This document shows, one piece after another, positions 18,759 through 28,999 of a DNA stretch of 64,000 nt. The translations under genes were made by a program, and so were the position numbers. The stretch's first letter is position 1, and every line of letters begins with the position of its first letter. Origin of the DNA: JASGKO01 sp049840595 (GTDB lineage Bacteria; Verrucomicrobiota; Verrucomicrobiia; Chthoniobacterales; Chthoniobacteraceae); assembly GCA_049840595.1 (NCBI GenBank), contig JASGKO010000043.1:124001-188000 (forward strand). Reading direction: 5' to 3'. Under the pieces are notes generated by a model, which had not been told where the DNA came from, ran no database searches, and saw only the letters and a program-made list of their open reading frames with translations.

Positions 18759-20330
18759 TTACGGCTTCAATTCCCCGCCGGTATTCGCATCCGTGATCAT
18801 GAACTGCTCATGATGGAACGTCGCGTCGGAGCGGAAGGTGAGCCGGCCGGCATACTTGCGCTCGATCTCGACGAGCAGTTCCTCGTCCGCCGTGCGCAGG
18901 CGCTGCATGAGGTGCGGGTTCACCACCACCTTGATGTCGTGGATCGTATCCTGGAACCGGCGCATCACGGCGTGGAGCGCGCGCTGGAGCTCGACGCTCA
19001 TCGTCATGGAGCTCTTCACGCGGCCGCGACCGTTGCAGTACGGGCAGGTCTCGTAAACCGAGCCGCTGAGACTTTCCTGCGCGCGCTGGCGGGTCATTTC
19101 CATCAGCCCGAGCTGCGAGAGCGGGAGCACGTGGGTCTTGGCCTTGTCGCGCTTGAGCCGGTCGCGCATCCGGTTGTAAACCGCCTGCTGATCCTTCCTC
19201 GACTTCATGTCGATGAAATCGCCGATGATCAGGCCGCCGATGTTGCGCAGGCGGAGCTGACGCGCGATTTCGTCCGCCGCTTCGAGATTGGTTTGCAGGA
19301 TGGTTTTCTCGACATCCTTCGCGCCCTTGTTCCGGCCGGTGTTCACGTCGATCGCGATCAGCGCCTCCGTCTCGTCGATCACGATGTAGCCGCCGCACTT
19401 GAGCCACACCTGGCGGTGGAAGGCGTCGTCGATCTGCTTCTGAATGCCGAAGCGCTCGAAAATCGGCACCGGCTCGGAGAAGTGCTTGATCTTGCTCCGG
19501 GAGCGGCGGGAAATGTTGCCCACCAGGTCCTGCATGCGCTGCACGGCGGCCGGGTCGTCGCACATCACCTCGTCGATTTCGTCGGTGAGGAAATCGCGCA
19601 CCGTGCGGTCGATCAAATCGGGCTCCTGGAAGACGCACGCGGGCGCGTTCTTCGACTTCATCGCCTCCTCGATCGCCTGCCACTGCTCGAGCAGCAGCCC
19701 AAGATCGCGCACGAAATAGCGGGAGCGCTGCCCCTCACCCACGGTGCGCACGATGATGCCCATGCCTTCCGGCACATCCAGCTCGCGCAGCACCTTGCGC
19801 AGGCGGTCGCGTTCCTTCGGATCGTCGATCTTGCGCGAGATGCCGAACTGGTCGTTATACGGCATGAGCACCAGATAACGGCCGGCGAGGCTGATGTTCG
19901 TGGTAATGCGCGGGCCCTTGGTGCTGATCGGGCCCTTGGTCACCTGCACCAGCACTTCGGAGCCGACCGGGTAAATCTTCGGGATATCGGCGGAAGTGAT
20001 CCGCTTCTGCTCCTTCTTGCCGCCGCCGCGTTCCACCGCTTCCACGCCGCTGTCGAGCGCCGCGGGAATGGCATCCCAAAAGTGCAGAAAGGCGTTTTTC
20101 TCAAAGCCGATGTCCACGAACATCGCCTTCAGGCCATGCTCGATATTCTTGACGCGGCCTTTGAAAATGCTGCCGACGATGTTGCGGTCGGTCTCGCGCT
20201 CGATGCTGTATTCTTCAAGCTGCCCGTTTTCCAGCAGGGCGACTCGGCGCTCCAGCTTCTCGCAGTTGATGACAAGTTTGATGCCGGTCTGCTTCGACAG
20301 GCCGAGAAGGCGTTTTACACGTTCGATCAT
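18759..20330 (-). CDS. rng: Ribonuclease G/E family endoribonuclease
   Basis: A 523-residue RNase E/G catalytic protein, close to the RNase G length (E. coli Rng 489) and lacking the long RNase E scaffold. In order: an S1-like domain near residues 40-125 (SIFKGRVKNIEHGLKAMFVDIG), the 5'-sensor/RNase H-like regions, the DNase I-like catalytic core with magnesium ligands in IAIDVNTGRN and IGGLIIGDFIDM, and the zinc-link TCPYCNGRGRV near residue 425. It acts in rRNA 5'-end maturation and mRNA decay. It is the last gene of a mreB-mreC-mreD-mrdA-rng series. In many bacteria rng also lies beside the mre genes, so the linkage is ancestral. The stop is followed by a hairpin terminator. Confidence 0.95.
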   Translation of the reverse strand: MIERVKRLLGLSKQTGIKLVINCEKLERRVALLENGQLEEYSIERETDRNIVGSIFKGRVKNIEHGLKAMFVDIGFEKNAFLHFWDAIPAALDSGVEAVERGGGKKEQKRITSADIPKIYPVGSEVLVQVTKGPISTKGPRITTNISLAGRYLVLMPYNDQFGISRKIDDPKERDRLRKVLRELDVPEGMGIIVRTVGEGQRSRYFVRDLGLLLEQWQAIEEAMKSKNAPACVFQEPDLIDRTVRDFLTDEIDEVMCDDPAAVQRMQDLVGNISRRSRSKIKHFSEPVPIFERFGIQKQIDDAFHRQVWLKCGGYIVIDETEALIAIDVNTGRNKGAKDVEKTILQTNLEAADEIARQLRLRNIGGLIIGDFIDMKSRKDQQAVYNRMRDRLKRDKAKTHVLPLSQLGLMEMTRQRAQESLSGSVYETCPYCNGRGRVKSSMTMSVELQRALHAVMRRFQDTIHDIKVVVNPHLMQRLRTADEELLVEIERKYAGRLTFRSDATFHHEQFMITDANTGGELKP

Positions 20331-20368
20331 GAAATGGGTTCCTCATACTGGGGTTGACTCGTTTTCGC

Positions 20369-22643
20369 CTACCACGGCCAGTGCTTTTTCGGGGGAGCCG
20401 ATTGGTCGGCTGGCGTAGGTTTCTTTTTCGGGGCGAAAAATCTTTGCAGGAAGTTCCGGTTGTCCGGAGCTTTGGCCGCCGGTTTTTTGGCGGCATTGGA
20501 CACCTTGCCTGCGGCGTCGGCGTCCGGCTTGATGTCGGGCTGGTTCTTGTCCGTCGTATTGGCGTCGGTCTTCTCCTCCGAATCGGTGTGGAGGGTCTCC
20601 TGGTCGTCGGCCCCCGCGGCCGCCGCCGCCACGTTGGGCAGCTTGAAGTCCACCTTGGCGATCATCTGGAACGGGTCCGCCTTGCGCGCCGGCGTCAGCG
20701 CCGTCAGGGTCGGGTTCGTGCCCTTTTCCATCGCAAAAATATCGGAGAGAATCTTCGTCGCGATCGGCGCGGCCACCGAGCCGCCGTGCTCGCCGCCGTT
20801 CACCATCACGCAGATCGCATAGCGGGGCGAATCGAACGGCGCATAGCCGCAGAACCACGCGATCGTATCCGGCTTGCCGTTGCGCTTCGCGGTCGCGGTG
20901 CCGGTCTTGCCCGCCACCACCACATCCTTCATCCGCGCGCTGCCACCGGTGCCGCCCTCTTCGTTCACCACCTTCCACAGTCCTTTCTGGATCAGTGCGA
21001 ATTGCTCGGGCGTGAAATCCTTGCGCAGATCCCCGTGGATGCGCGGGGCATCGGGGACGGCCGGCTGGCCGCTGTCATCCAGCGCGGTCTGCCCCTCCGG
21101 GGTCAGCACTTTTTTCACCAGCCGCGGGTAATAGGAGACGCCGCCGTTCGCCACCGTCGCATACATCATGCAATCCTGGAGCGGCGTCACGAGATCATAG
21201 CCCTGGCCGATCGAAGTATTCGCGGTCTGCGCTTGCGACCATTTTTCCTTCGGGCTGTGGATCTTCATCCAGTCGGGCCCGGGGAGCACGCCGGGCTGTT
21301 CGTTGCTCAGGCCGATGTTCGACGGCTGCATCAGGCCCAGTTGATCGCCCGTCTGGTCGATCGCCTCGACGCCTGCCGCGTTGCCATACTGGTAGAAAAA
21401 GGCGTTGCAGGAAACCTTGAGCGCATCCGCGAGGCCGATCGTCCCGTGCGAGCCGCCTTTCTCCGCGATCCAGCAGTGGAAGACGTGGTTGCCGTAGGTC
21501 ACACTGCCGGTGCAGGTGAAATCCTTGCCCGCCAGTCCCTTGCGCACCCCCGCCATCGCGGTGACGACCTTGAAGGTGGAGCCGGGCGGGAACGCGCAAA
21601 TCGCGCGGTCCACCAGCGGGTTCGCTTCGTAGCTGGTCAGGTCCTTCCAGGCATCGGCCGTGATGCTGGGAATGAAGGTGTTCGGGTCGTAGGAGGGCAC
21701 CGAGGCCATGGCCAGGATCTCGCCGGTCTGCGGGTCCACCACCACCGCCGCCCCGCGGCCCACCGCGCGCAGCGCCTGCTCGGCGAAGTACTGGATCCGC
21801 GCGTCGATCGTCAGGTAAACGGTGTCGCCCGGCTTCGGTGGGTCGATCCGGCTCTCGCCGTCGATCTGGCCTTTGGCATTGCGCTTCATCACGCGCACCC
21901 CCGGCTTGCCGCGCAGGTACTTGTCCATCGCCAGCTCGATGTTGGTTTTACCTTCGGTATCGGGCTGGTAAAAGTTGTAATCGTCGATGTCCGGCTCGTT
22001 CGTGATGTCGTGCGGCACCCCCACATAGCCGAGCAGGTGCGCCGCGAGCGCGCCGTAGATATACTGGCGCACCGGGCGCAGCGAGACGTTCATCCCCGCC
22101 ATCCCCGCGTTGTGCTCGGAGAATTTCGCGAGGGTCGGGAAATCGATGTCCTGCAAATAAGTGAACGGCACTTCGCGGTCGTTGCGATAGTGCATCTGGA
22201 GCTGGTGCGAATTGTAGTCGCGCGCGAGGTCGAGATTTTCCAGCCGGGGAATCACCGTGTCGTTGACGATCTTGACGATGTTCGCCTCCTTGATGTCGCT
22301 GAGCATCCCGTGGATCGGCGCCTGGTAGCTCACGGTCGGCACCAGGTTCTTGTTATTCTGGCGGTAGTTCCGCACCATGTCGGGGAGGTAGAAATTCACC
22401 TCGTAGCTCGCCCGGTTCGTCACCAGCGGGATGCCGTTGCGGTCGCAGATTTCCCCGCGTACATGCCGGAATGCGCACCGTCACCTCGGCGTTCTTGCGC
22501 ATCTGCTGCGTATAGCCCATGCCGTGCGCGACTTGCAGCCACCACACTTTGGCCGCGAGCGCGCCGAGGCCGAGCAGGCAGGCCACGCCGATGATCCAGA
22601 TCCGCAGTTCCACCCGGATCCGCCGCCGATTATTGGAAGCCAT
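20369..22643 (-). CDS. mrdA: Penicillin-binding protein 2, rod-shape transpeptidase (one frameshift)
   Basis: The class B PBP that makes lateral-wall peptidoglycan cross-links with MreBCD, about 755 residues. The N-terminal membrane anchor is at about residues 14-34 (IWIIGVACLLGLGALAAKVWW). The non-penicillin-binding module contains the RGEICDRNG segment. The transpeptidase motifs are SxxK (STFK in FPPGSTFKVV), SxN (SCN) and KTG (VAGKTGTAT). The frame breaks near 22460 (one surplus base around 'gcgtacat'); the N-terminal 60 residues come from the first frame. The C-terminus has an unusual Ala/Lys/Asp-rich tail of about 100 residues. As this gene is normally essential, the break is best explained as a base-call error. 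It lies 4 bases after mreD. Confidence 0.93.
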
Positions 22644-22646
22644 CGC

Positions 22647-23216
22647 TTATTGCTCCCTCCTTTCGGGACCGGTCTGGAAGCCGATGAGGGCCGCGACCGA
22701 GTTCAGGCTGAAGAAAATGATCGGCGCCAGCAGGGCCGCCATCACCCCCGCGCCGAGCACGCGCTCCCAGATCACGTCGGGGAATTGCGGGTTGCCCCGG
22801 CGGAAGGTGATCATCAGGTACTCCGAGAGCACGATCAGCGAGGTGAAGATCCCGCTCAAGAGGCAATGGATCTCCCAGCGACCACGGCGAAACAAAGGGC
22901 GCAGTCCGTTCATAATGGAGCCGAGCACGGCATAGAGAACGATTGACCAGCCGAGCGAAATTTCAACTGCGGGCTGCGCCATCATGTCCACATTCAGCGT
23001 CACGATCTGCGTATTCAGCGCGTCCCACATGAAGCCGGCCAGAAAAGTAAGCGTAAGCATGGCCGGGTACGGCAGCGCCAGCGCCCCGTAGAACATCACC
23101 AGCGGCATCAGCAAAATGCGCGCCCCTTCAAACCACGGCCCGGGCAGCGGCGGGATGAAGTGCTGCAGCACCAGCGAGCCGAACATCGTGCAAACCAGGA
23201 CGAGGAAAAAGATCAT
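22647..23216 (-). CDS. mreD: Rod shape-determining protein MreD
   Basis: A 189-residue polytopic membrane protein with about five hydrophobic helices. Its position between mreC and mrdA, its length and its topology fit MreD, the integral-membrane partner of MreC in the elongasome. Its ATG overlaps the mreC stop (ATGA at 23216-23213), so the two are translationally coupled. Sequence conservation of MreD is low by nature, and the call rests largely on context. Confidence 0.88.
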   Translation of the reverse strand: MIFFLVLVCTMFGSLVLQHFIPPLPGPWFEGARILLMPLVMFYGALALPYPAMLTLTFLAGFMWDALNTQIVTLNVDMMAQPAVEISLGWSIVLYAVLGSIMNGLRPLFRRGRWEIHCLLSGIFTSLIVLSEYLMITFRRGNPQFPDVIWERVLGAGVMAALLAPIIFFSLNSVAALIGFQTGPERREQ

Positions 23217-24038
23217 GGCTTGCCCTTGTCGTCCACGACGAACACGTCTTCGAGATTCGCGAGATCCACGGCGGGAATCAACGTCGCGTAACCGTCGAGA
23301 TCACGGGCATGAAATTCGCGCACGGTCCCGACGGCGATGCCGGAGGGGAAGACGCCGCCCACTCCGGAAGCTGAAGACGTTCGTGTTTGGTTTTAAATTG
23401 GCGTTCTTGGACAGGAAGGCGAGGCCCAGCTCCGGCTGCGCACTGGTGGAAGTGCGCTCCCCGGCCGCGATCCCCTGCTCGCGCGATCCCTCGACACTCA
23501 CGGCCACCTTGCAGGTCTCGTCGGAGACCAGCACCACGGTGGAAATATTCTTCGCCACCGTCGTGGTCTTGCCGACCAGGCCCGACTCGGTGATCACCGC
23601 CATGTCGGATTCGATGCCATCCTCGAAGCCGCGGTCGATCATCACCGTATTCCACCAGGTGGAGGCATTGCGGGCGATCACCCGGGCGGGCAGCAGCTTG
23701 AAGTGGGAGCGCTCGCGGTATTTGAGCGCCTCGCGCAGCTTCTGGTTCTCGGCCCCGAGATCCTGCAGGGTCTGGTCGATCGCCTTGAGCTGCTTGTTCT
23801 GCACCTTGAGCTCGGCATTCTCGCGCTCGAGCTGGTCGAGCGTTTCCAGCCCCTTGCGCACCTTGGCAAAGCGCACCTGGATGCTGGAGCCGGTCTTGAG
23901 GAACGGCGCCACGAGATCAAGGAAGGTGGACTGCACCTTCTGCGTGGAGCGGGGGCTCATCGCGAAGACGAGCACCAGGGCCACCACGAACATGATCGAG
24001 GCAATGATGGAGTAGCGCTTTACCATGCTGGGTACCAT
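23213..24038 (-). CDS. mreC: Rod shape-determining protein MreC (one frameshift)
   Basis: About 274 residues: an N-terminal membrane helix (SIIASIMFVVALVLVFAMS), a coiled coil (about residues 55-105: LERENAELKVQNKQLKAI) and the beta-barrel periplasmic domain (VMIDRGFEDGI, SGLVGK, VSDETCKVAV). The frame shifts at about 23370, where an extra T separates NTNVFS from SGVGGVFPSGIAVG, a conserved MreC segment. The corrected frame ends at the TGA overlapping mreD. The start may be the ATG at 24038 or 24026. MreC bridges MreB filaments to PBP2. Confidence 0.92.
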
Positions 24039-24164
24039 GCGGGACGCGGGTTCCGGGCTGGGGGCCGAGGTTCAGCCGCAAACCGCCCCGGCCGGAGGGA
24101 AATCCGGTGCGGGAATACGCGCTGCCACGGTGTTGCCATGGTGGGAGAGGGCCGTCCTGGGTGA

Positions 24165-25211
24165 TCAGTTCCGCCACTGCCGCTCGGCAGTTGCGACCTG
24201 GCGTAAAAATTTCAGTTCCTGCAGGGCGCGGCCGGTGCCTTCGGCCACCGCGCTCAGCGGGTCTTCCGCGACGTGCACCGGCAGGCCGGTCTCCTCGGTG
24301 AGGAGCTTGTCGAGGCCGCGCAACAGCGCGCCGCCACCGGCCAGCACGAGCCCGCGATCCACCAGATCGGCGCTCAATTCCGGAGGGCAGCGCTCCAGCG
24401 TCACGCGCACGGAGTCCACGATCGTGGAAATGGGTTCCAGCAGCGCCTCGCGCACTTCCTGCGAGGTGATGCTCAAAGTCTTCGGCAGGCCGGCCACCAG
24501 ATCGCGGCCCTTCACTTCCATCGAGGTTTCCTTCTCGATCGGGTAGGCCGAGCCGATCTTGATCTTGATTTCCTCCGCCGTGCGCTCGCCGATCATCAGG
24601 TTGTAGGCGCGCTTCATGTATTGCACGATCGCCTCGTCCAGCTCGTCGCCCGCCACGCGGACGCTGCGGCTAAAGACGATGCCCGAAAGCGAAATGAGCG
24701 CCACCTCTGTGGTGCCGCCCCCGATGTCGATAATCATGTTCCCCGCCGCATCCTGCACCGGCAGGCCCACGCCGATCGCCGCCGCCATCGGCTCCTCAAT
24801 CAGATGCACCTCGCGGGCCCCCGCATGGAGGGCGGACTCTTTCACCGCGCGCTTTTCCACTTCGGTAATGCCCGAGGGCACCGCGATCACCACCCGCGGG
24901 CGCGGACGGAACAGGGTGCGCTTGCCGTGGACCTTCTGGATGAAGTGGCGCAACATCGCCTCCGTCACCTCGAAGTCGGCGATCACGCCGTCCTTCAGTG
25001 GGCGGATGGCCACGATATTGCCCGGGGTGCGGCCCAGCATGCGCTTGGCTTCGTCGCCCACCGAGAGCACCTTGTTCGTGCCCGATTGGACCGCGACGAC
25101 CGAGGGCTCACGGAGGACAATTCCGTGGTCCTTGACGTAAACGAGCGTGTTGGCGGTCCCGAGATCGATGCCGATGTCATTGGAGAAAAGTCCAAAAAGT
25201 CCGTTGAACAT
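24165..25211 (-). CDS. mreB: Rod shape-determining actin MreB
   Basis: A 348-residue bacterial actin. The phosphate-1 loop is DLGTANTLVY, phosphate-2 is DIGGGTTEVA, and the adenosine motif is VLAGGGALLRG. It is first in the operon mreB-mreC-mreD-mrdA-rng on the minus strand, with a gap of about 126 bases before mreC. It forms membrane-bound filaments that orient lateral wall synthesis, so the organism should be rod-shaped or at least elongating. The frame is intact and the length normal. Confidence 0.97.
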   Translation of the reverse strand: MFNGLFGLFSNDIGIDLGTANTLVYVKDHGIVLREPSVVAVQSGTNKVLSVGDEAKRMLGRTPGNIVAIRPLKDGVIADFEVTEAMLRHFIQKVHGKRTLFRPRPRVVIAVPSGITEVEKRAVKESALHAGAREVHLIEEPMAAAIGVGLPVQDAAGNMIIDIGGGTTEVALISLSGIVFSRSVRVAGDELDEAIVQYMKRAYNLMIGERTAEEIKIKIGSAYPIEKETSMEVKGRDLVAGLPKTLSITSQEVREALLEPISTIVDSVRVTLERCPPELSADLVDRGLVLAGGGALLRGLDKLLTEETGLPVHVAEDPLSAVAEGTGRALQELKFLRQVATAERQWRN

Positions 25212-25395
25212 TCAAAAAAGTTTCTGGTTAAAAGTTGAAAAATGCGTCGTCCTTGGCGAGGAGCCATTGCCCGTTGAAATTTAATGCGTTCCATTTCATA
25301 AAAACGATGCAAATTGCCTCGCTGAAAGCCCTTATCTGTAGAGTAAGTCACGGTAACGTCAACTGCATTTCGACCCTCCCCCCATTTTGTTCGCG

Positions 25396-26184
25396 ATGAA
25401 GCTATTGCAACTGCTTTCCATCTATGCGGCGCTCGCGATCACGGCCTTTGGATGGGTCGTCGCCCGCTGGGGCGGGATCAATCCCTGGGGTTACTGGCTG
25501 CAATGGCTGGCCGGGGCGCTTTTCATCTATAACCTCGACCGGGTGAAGACCGACCCGGCGGACGCGATCAATGTCCCGCGCCGGACCGAAGACCTGTCCC
25601 GCTGGCCGGGCTGGAACTGGGGCCTCATGGTCCTGGCGGGGCTGGCCCTGCTCGCGGTCCCACTCTGGCAGGGGAACCGCGAGTTGCTCGCCCTCACCCT
25701 CGCCGGGGCGGTGGTCTGCGCCGGGTATTCCCTGCCGATTTTCGGGCGGCGGATGAAAAGCCTGCCCCTCCTGAAGACCCTCTGTGTCCCCACCCTGCTC
25801 ATCGGTGCCTACTTCATCCCCGCCGCCTGGTCGCTCCGGGAGCTGCCCGACTGGCGGGTGCTCGGCTGGGGCTGGGCTGCCCTCCTCTTCAATGTGCTGC
25901 TCTTTGACCTGCGCGACCTGGCCGGTGACCACCGGGTGCAAACCGTAACCATCGCCGTGTTTCTCGGGCCACCCCGCACCTTGATCCTGCTCGGCCTCCT
26001 CCTCGCCGGGATGGCCGCCCTCTCCACCCGCTGGGAACAATGGATCACCGACGCCGTCTTCGCCCTGCTCCTGCTGGTTGGAACCAAACGCCGCGGCGAA
26101 GGCTTCTACGAATGGCTGGTGGACGGCGCCCTCTTCGTGCCGATTTTGTGCGAGGTGGTGGGGCATTTTGCCGTAAGAGGGTAA
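25396..26184 (+). CDS. UbiA-family prenyltransferase-like membrane protein
   Basis: A 262-residue protein with about seven to eight hydrophobic helices. Two acidic motifs stand in the places expected for the UbiA superfamily: YNLDRVKTDPAD (near residue 47, first Asp-rich motif, in a divergent form) and LLFDLRDLAGD (near residue 175, second motif). Family members transfer prenyl groups to aromatic or other acceptors in the membrane. Because the first motif deviates from NDxxDxxxD and no quinone genes are adjacent, the substrate cannot be named. The start is the ATG at 25396, divergent from mreB. Confidence 0.65.
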   Translation: MKLLQLLSIYAALAITAFGWVVARWGGINPWGYWLQWLAGALFIYNLDRVKTDPADAINVPRRTEDLSRWPGWNWGLMVLAGLALLAVPLWQGNRELLALTLAGAVVCAGYSLPIFGRRMKSLPLLKTLCVPTLLIGAYFIPAAWSLRELPDWRVLGWGWAALLFNVLLFDLRDLAGDHRVQTVTIAVFLGPPRTLILLGLLLAGMAALSTRWEQWITDAVFALLLLVGTKRRGEGFYEWLVDGALFVPILCEVVGHFAVRG

Positions 26185-26226
26185 GCGGTCAAAGGATGCC
26201 GTCCGATTGGCGTGCCGCGCCCACCT

Positions 26227-26732
26227 GCAATCCGTGCGCCCCTTCCAAAAAATGTCACCCCGAGCAACGCCGAGGGCTTCAAATGGTTCTGCATCGGGAA
26301 AGCGAGAGGGCTTCTTGCCGAATCATGGCGCTCCCTGCTCCGGAACAATCGGAGATCCATTCGACTCCATTCCGCTGCGCTGCATTGCGCTCAGGATGAC
26401 ATCGTTTTTGGATGGCCGCCGATTGCAATTTCCCGTCCCCGGCCACGATGACGGGAAATTGCGTTCCCGGGCTGGAGCCTGGGAACGAGGGCCACGAGAC
26501 CGATCGCGGCGGGCAACATGGCATGCAATCCTCGCGCCCCCTTCCAAAAATGTCACCCCGAGCAACGCCGAGGGGCCTCAAATGGTTCTGCGCTGGGAAA
26601 GCGAGATGGCTTCTTACCGAATCATCGCGCTCCCGGCTCCAGAACAGTCGGAGATCCATTCGACTCCATTTCGCTCCGCTGCATTGCGCTCAGGATGACA
26701 TCGTTTTTGGATGGCCGCCGATTGCAAATAAT
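26227..26732. repeat. Two approximately 200-bp direct repeats with hairpin-rich spacer
   Basis: Units at about 26227-26428 and 26525-26732 are near-identical. They run from 'ccttccaaaaaatgtcac' through 'gagatccattcgactcc' to 'gacatcgtttttggatgg'. The spacer has a perfect hairpin (26427-26464, 'gcaatttcccgtc' with 'gacgggaaattgc') and another ('gttcccgg...ctgggaac', 26465-26488). Reverse or partial copies occur at 34625-34760, 38240-38480 and 63500-63595. No coding potential is supported. Confidence 0.85.
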
Positions 26733-26762
26733 GTCCCCGGCCGCCAAGGCGAATTACCCCCT

Positions 26763-27403
26763 CTAATTAAACGGCGGCGGCGCCTCATCCTCGGGGCACA
26801 AGGGATTCCAAGTGCGGATGACATTATACTTCCGATGCGCGAACTCCTGAAAATCCGGCTCGTAAGCCGTCGCGACAAGGATCGCCTGCTGGTTGGGCTT
26901 GAGGTTGAGGAACGTCGCTTCCTGCCTCACCTTTTGCCCTCGACGGTGAAGGGCCCCGCGAAGCGATAGCTCGTCCAGTCGAACATGGTGAGCGGATTTT
27001 CCACCACCTCCTCGACCTTGAGCTCTTTCGCGGTGCCGGGCGCGTTGAGAATCAAATAGGTCACGCCTTGACGGGTGTAGTGTCTGTCGTTATTACTAGT
27101 TTAACAAAAATTATCGCTTTGTTATAATAGCGATACCGGGCGAGGACGGGTGGCTTGGTAATGACGGCTCCGAGCGGGGCGGTGAGCGGGGTAAGGTTGG
27201 CCGCGAGATTGGTCACCATCCGGTCGATGGCAAGGCGGGCCTGGTTCGCGGTGAGGTTCAAGGCCAGGTTGCGCGCCGAGAGCGTGGGGCCGGGGTAGAT
27301 CATCCCAAAGACGCCCACCGCCACCACGAGAGACTGGCGTCGTCGAGGAGTTCCACCAGCGTAAAGGCGGCGTGGCTTCGACGTGGCGGTGCGTAGCGGT
27401 TCA
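26763..27403 (-). pseudogene. Decayed type IV pilin-like (prepilin) gene
   Basis: Read right to left on the minus strand, the text starts near 27400 with a prepilin methylation motif, AFTLVELL, then shifts frame into VVAVGVFGMIYPGPTLSARN and RMVTNLAANLTPL. It shifts again near 27062 (GVTYLILNAPGTAKELKVEEVVENP) and again near 26935 (FLNLKPNQQAILVATAYEPDFQ), ending at the TAG near 26763. Three or more breaks within about 640 bases and no clear start codon suggest real decay, although this window also contains base-call indels. The pattern resembles the pseudopilins of 'Verru_Chthon cassette' loci, an attribution from memory. Confidence 0.6.
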
Positions 27404-27600
27404 GCAGCCGTCGGTGGCTCGCAGCGTCGTCATCGAGTAGCTGTAGTTGCGATGGCGGCAGGTGAAGCTGATCGCGAAGGTGACGCGCAGAATCGTCGGC
27501 CCCCTGGAGGTCGTATAGGGGACACCCAGGGCGGCATTGATATTGCGTTCAACGATCTGCCGGGCGCTTATTATTAAATAACAACCTGCCAACAAATCCT
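27401..27600 (-). pseudogene. 3' remnant of a second pilin-like or cassette gene
   Basis: A short open stretch on the minus strand (QIVERNINAALGVPYTTSRG, then ATDGC) ends in a stop at 27401-27403, directly before the pilin remnant. The wording (short linker, ending next to a TLVELL gene) suggests the end of the preceding gene of the same operon. No start and no signal motif are visible. Identification is weak. Confidence 0.35.
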
Positions 27601-27604
27601 GCCC

Positions 27605-27640
27605 AAAGAAAAAGCCCGCGAACTGGACGTTCGCGGGCTT
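27605..27640 (-). terminator. Rho-independent terminator after tal
   Basis: A near-perfect stem 'aaagcccgcgaac' / 'gttcgcgggcttt' with a 4-base loop is followed on the minus strand by 'tttttcttt'. It sits about 30 bases past the transaldolase stop. Confidence 0.85.
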
Positions 27641-27669
27641 TCCCACAGAGATATTTAAGGTCCTTGAGC

Positions 27670-28659
27670 TTACTTCAGCTTGTCGGCGATGACCTTTTCG
27701 AGCTTCACGATGTCCGCCGAGAATTTGCGGATGCCTTCCGCGGTTTTTTCGGTCGCCATCGCGTCTTCGTTGAAGAGGAAGCGGAAAGTTTTCTCATCGA
27801 GCGCGATTTTCTCAATGTTGCTGGCCTTGGCGGCGGCTTCATCGAGCTTCTTCTCCACGGGCTCGGTCGATTCGGCCAGCTTGGCGAGCAAATCGGGCGA
27901 GATGGTGAGGAGATCGCTGCCCGCGAGTTCCACGATCTGGGAAACATTGCGGAAGCTGGCCCCCATCACTTCGGTCTTGTAGCCGAACTTCTTGTAATAG
28001 TTGAAGATGGTGGTCACGGACTGCACGCCGGGATCTTCGGCGCCAGTGTAATCGCGCTTCATCGCGGCCTTGTACCAGTCGTAGATGCGACCGACGAAGG
28101 GCGAGATGAGCTGCACCTGGGCCTCGGCGCAGGCCACGGCCTGGGCGAGCGAGAAGAGGAGGGTGAGGTTGCAGTGGATGCCTTCCTTTTCGAGCACCTC
28201 GGCGGCTTTGATGCCTTCCCAGGTGGAAGCGATCTTGATCAGCACGCGGTCACGGCTGATGCCGGCGGCTTCATAGAGGGCGATGAGCTGGCGGCCCTTG
28301 GCGATGCTGCCTTCGATGTCGAAGGAAAGACGGGCGTCGGTCTCGGTGGAGACGCGGCCGGGGACGATCTTGAGAATTTCGAGGCCGAAGGCGATGAGAA
28401 CGTGGTCGATGATGTCTTCGATCTGCGCCGCGCCGGTGAGGCCGCTGCTCTTGCGGTCGGCCACCACTTTGTCGAGGATGTGAGCGTATTGCGGCTTGGT
28501 CGCGGCGGCGAGAATCAGCGAAGGATTGGTCGTCGCATCCTGTGGCTTGAATTCCTTCATCGACTCAAAGTCGCCGGTATCGGCCACGACTTTGGTGAAT
28601 TGCTTGAGTTGATCGAGCTGGGAAAGCTTGGTGGTTGGATCGAGAGTGGTCGCGCTCAT
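27670..28659 (-). CDS. tal: Transaldolase
   Basis: A 329-residue transaldolase of the long TalB type. It moves a dihydroxyacetone unit between sugar phosphates in the non-oxidative pentose phosphate pathway. Typical segments are DATTNPSLI near residue 42, the Schiff-base lysine in RVLIKIASTWEGI, GIHCNLTLLFSLAQA, and ISPFVGRIYDW. Length and motifs match the E. coli enzyme (317). The monocistronic layout is supported by a strong terminator downstream and a non-coding region upstream. The frame is intact. Confidence 0.96.
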   Translation of the reverse strand: MSATTLDPTTKLSQLDQLKQFTKVVADTGDFESMKEFKPQDATTNPSLILAAATKPQYAHILDKVVADRKSSGLTGAAQIEDIIDHVLIAFGLEILKIVPGRVSTETDARLSFDIEGSIAKGRQLIALYEAAGISRDRVLIKIASTWEGIKAAEVLEKEGIHCNLTLLFSLAQAVACAEAQVQLISPFVGRIYDWYKAAMKRDYTGAEDPGVQSVTTIFNYYKKFGYKTEVMGASFRNVSQIVELAGSDLLTISPDLLAKLAESTEPVEKKLDEAAAKASNIEKIALDEKTFRFLFNEDAMATEKTAEGIRKFSADIVKLEKVIADKLK

Positions 28660-28999
28660 AGACCTTCAAGCTACTGTGAAACCGGGTGAACAACAAAGCC
28701 AAATTTCTCATGGTTTTCCTGAATTCGATTCATGGACAGGCTGAGCCGGATGATGCCGCGCACTTATCCAGTTCTTGAGTGGCCTGATCTCACTCCACCC
28801 AGCATGACGGATGGCAGAAGATTCCCGGACCAGCGAAACACTCGAAAAGACACCACCTTTTCGCTTATTCTGCATATTTCGCATGGCTCTCCCTCTTCGT
28901 GCGCTTCGTGGTTAAAAGCTACTGCTCCAAAACAAAAACCCGGCCAGCCATGGGGGCGACCGGGCTTTGCTTGGGGGGAAGGAACGCGCTCGGCCAGGT
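28660..28999. other. Intergenic region with repeat and terminator
   Basis: No gene. It contains a member of the 'ccagcgaaacactcgaaa' hairpin repeat family (28836-28918) and, at 28935-28968, a hairpin 'aaacccggcc...ggtcgggcttt' type terminator for the lyase gene to its right (minus strand). Confidence 0.7.
28935..28968 (-). terminator. Terminator of the first PL4 lyase gene
   Basis: On the minus strand a GC-rich stem ('aaagcccggtc' with 'ggccgggttt') is followed by a T-rich tail. It begins about 30 bases after the lyase stop at 29000. Confidence 0.7.

Noticed and set aside
20369..24038. Programmed frameshifting in mrdA and mreC
   Set aside because: No slippery heptamer with downstream pseudoknot evident, and the same kind of breaks occurs in many unrelated genes.
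26227..26732. Possible CRISPR or rRNA remnant
   Set aside because: Only two 200-bp copies with hairpin spacer; belongs to a dispersed repeat family.
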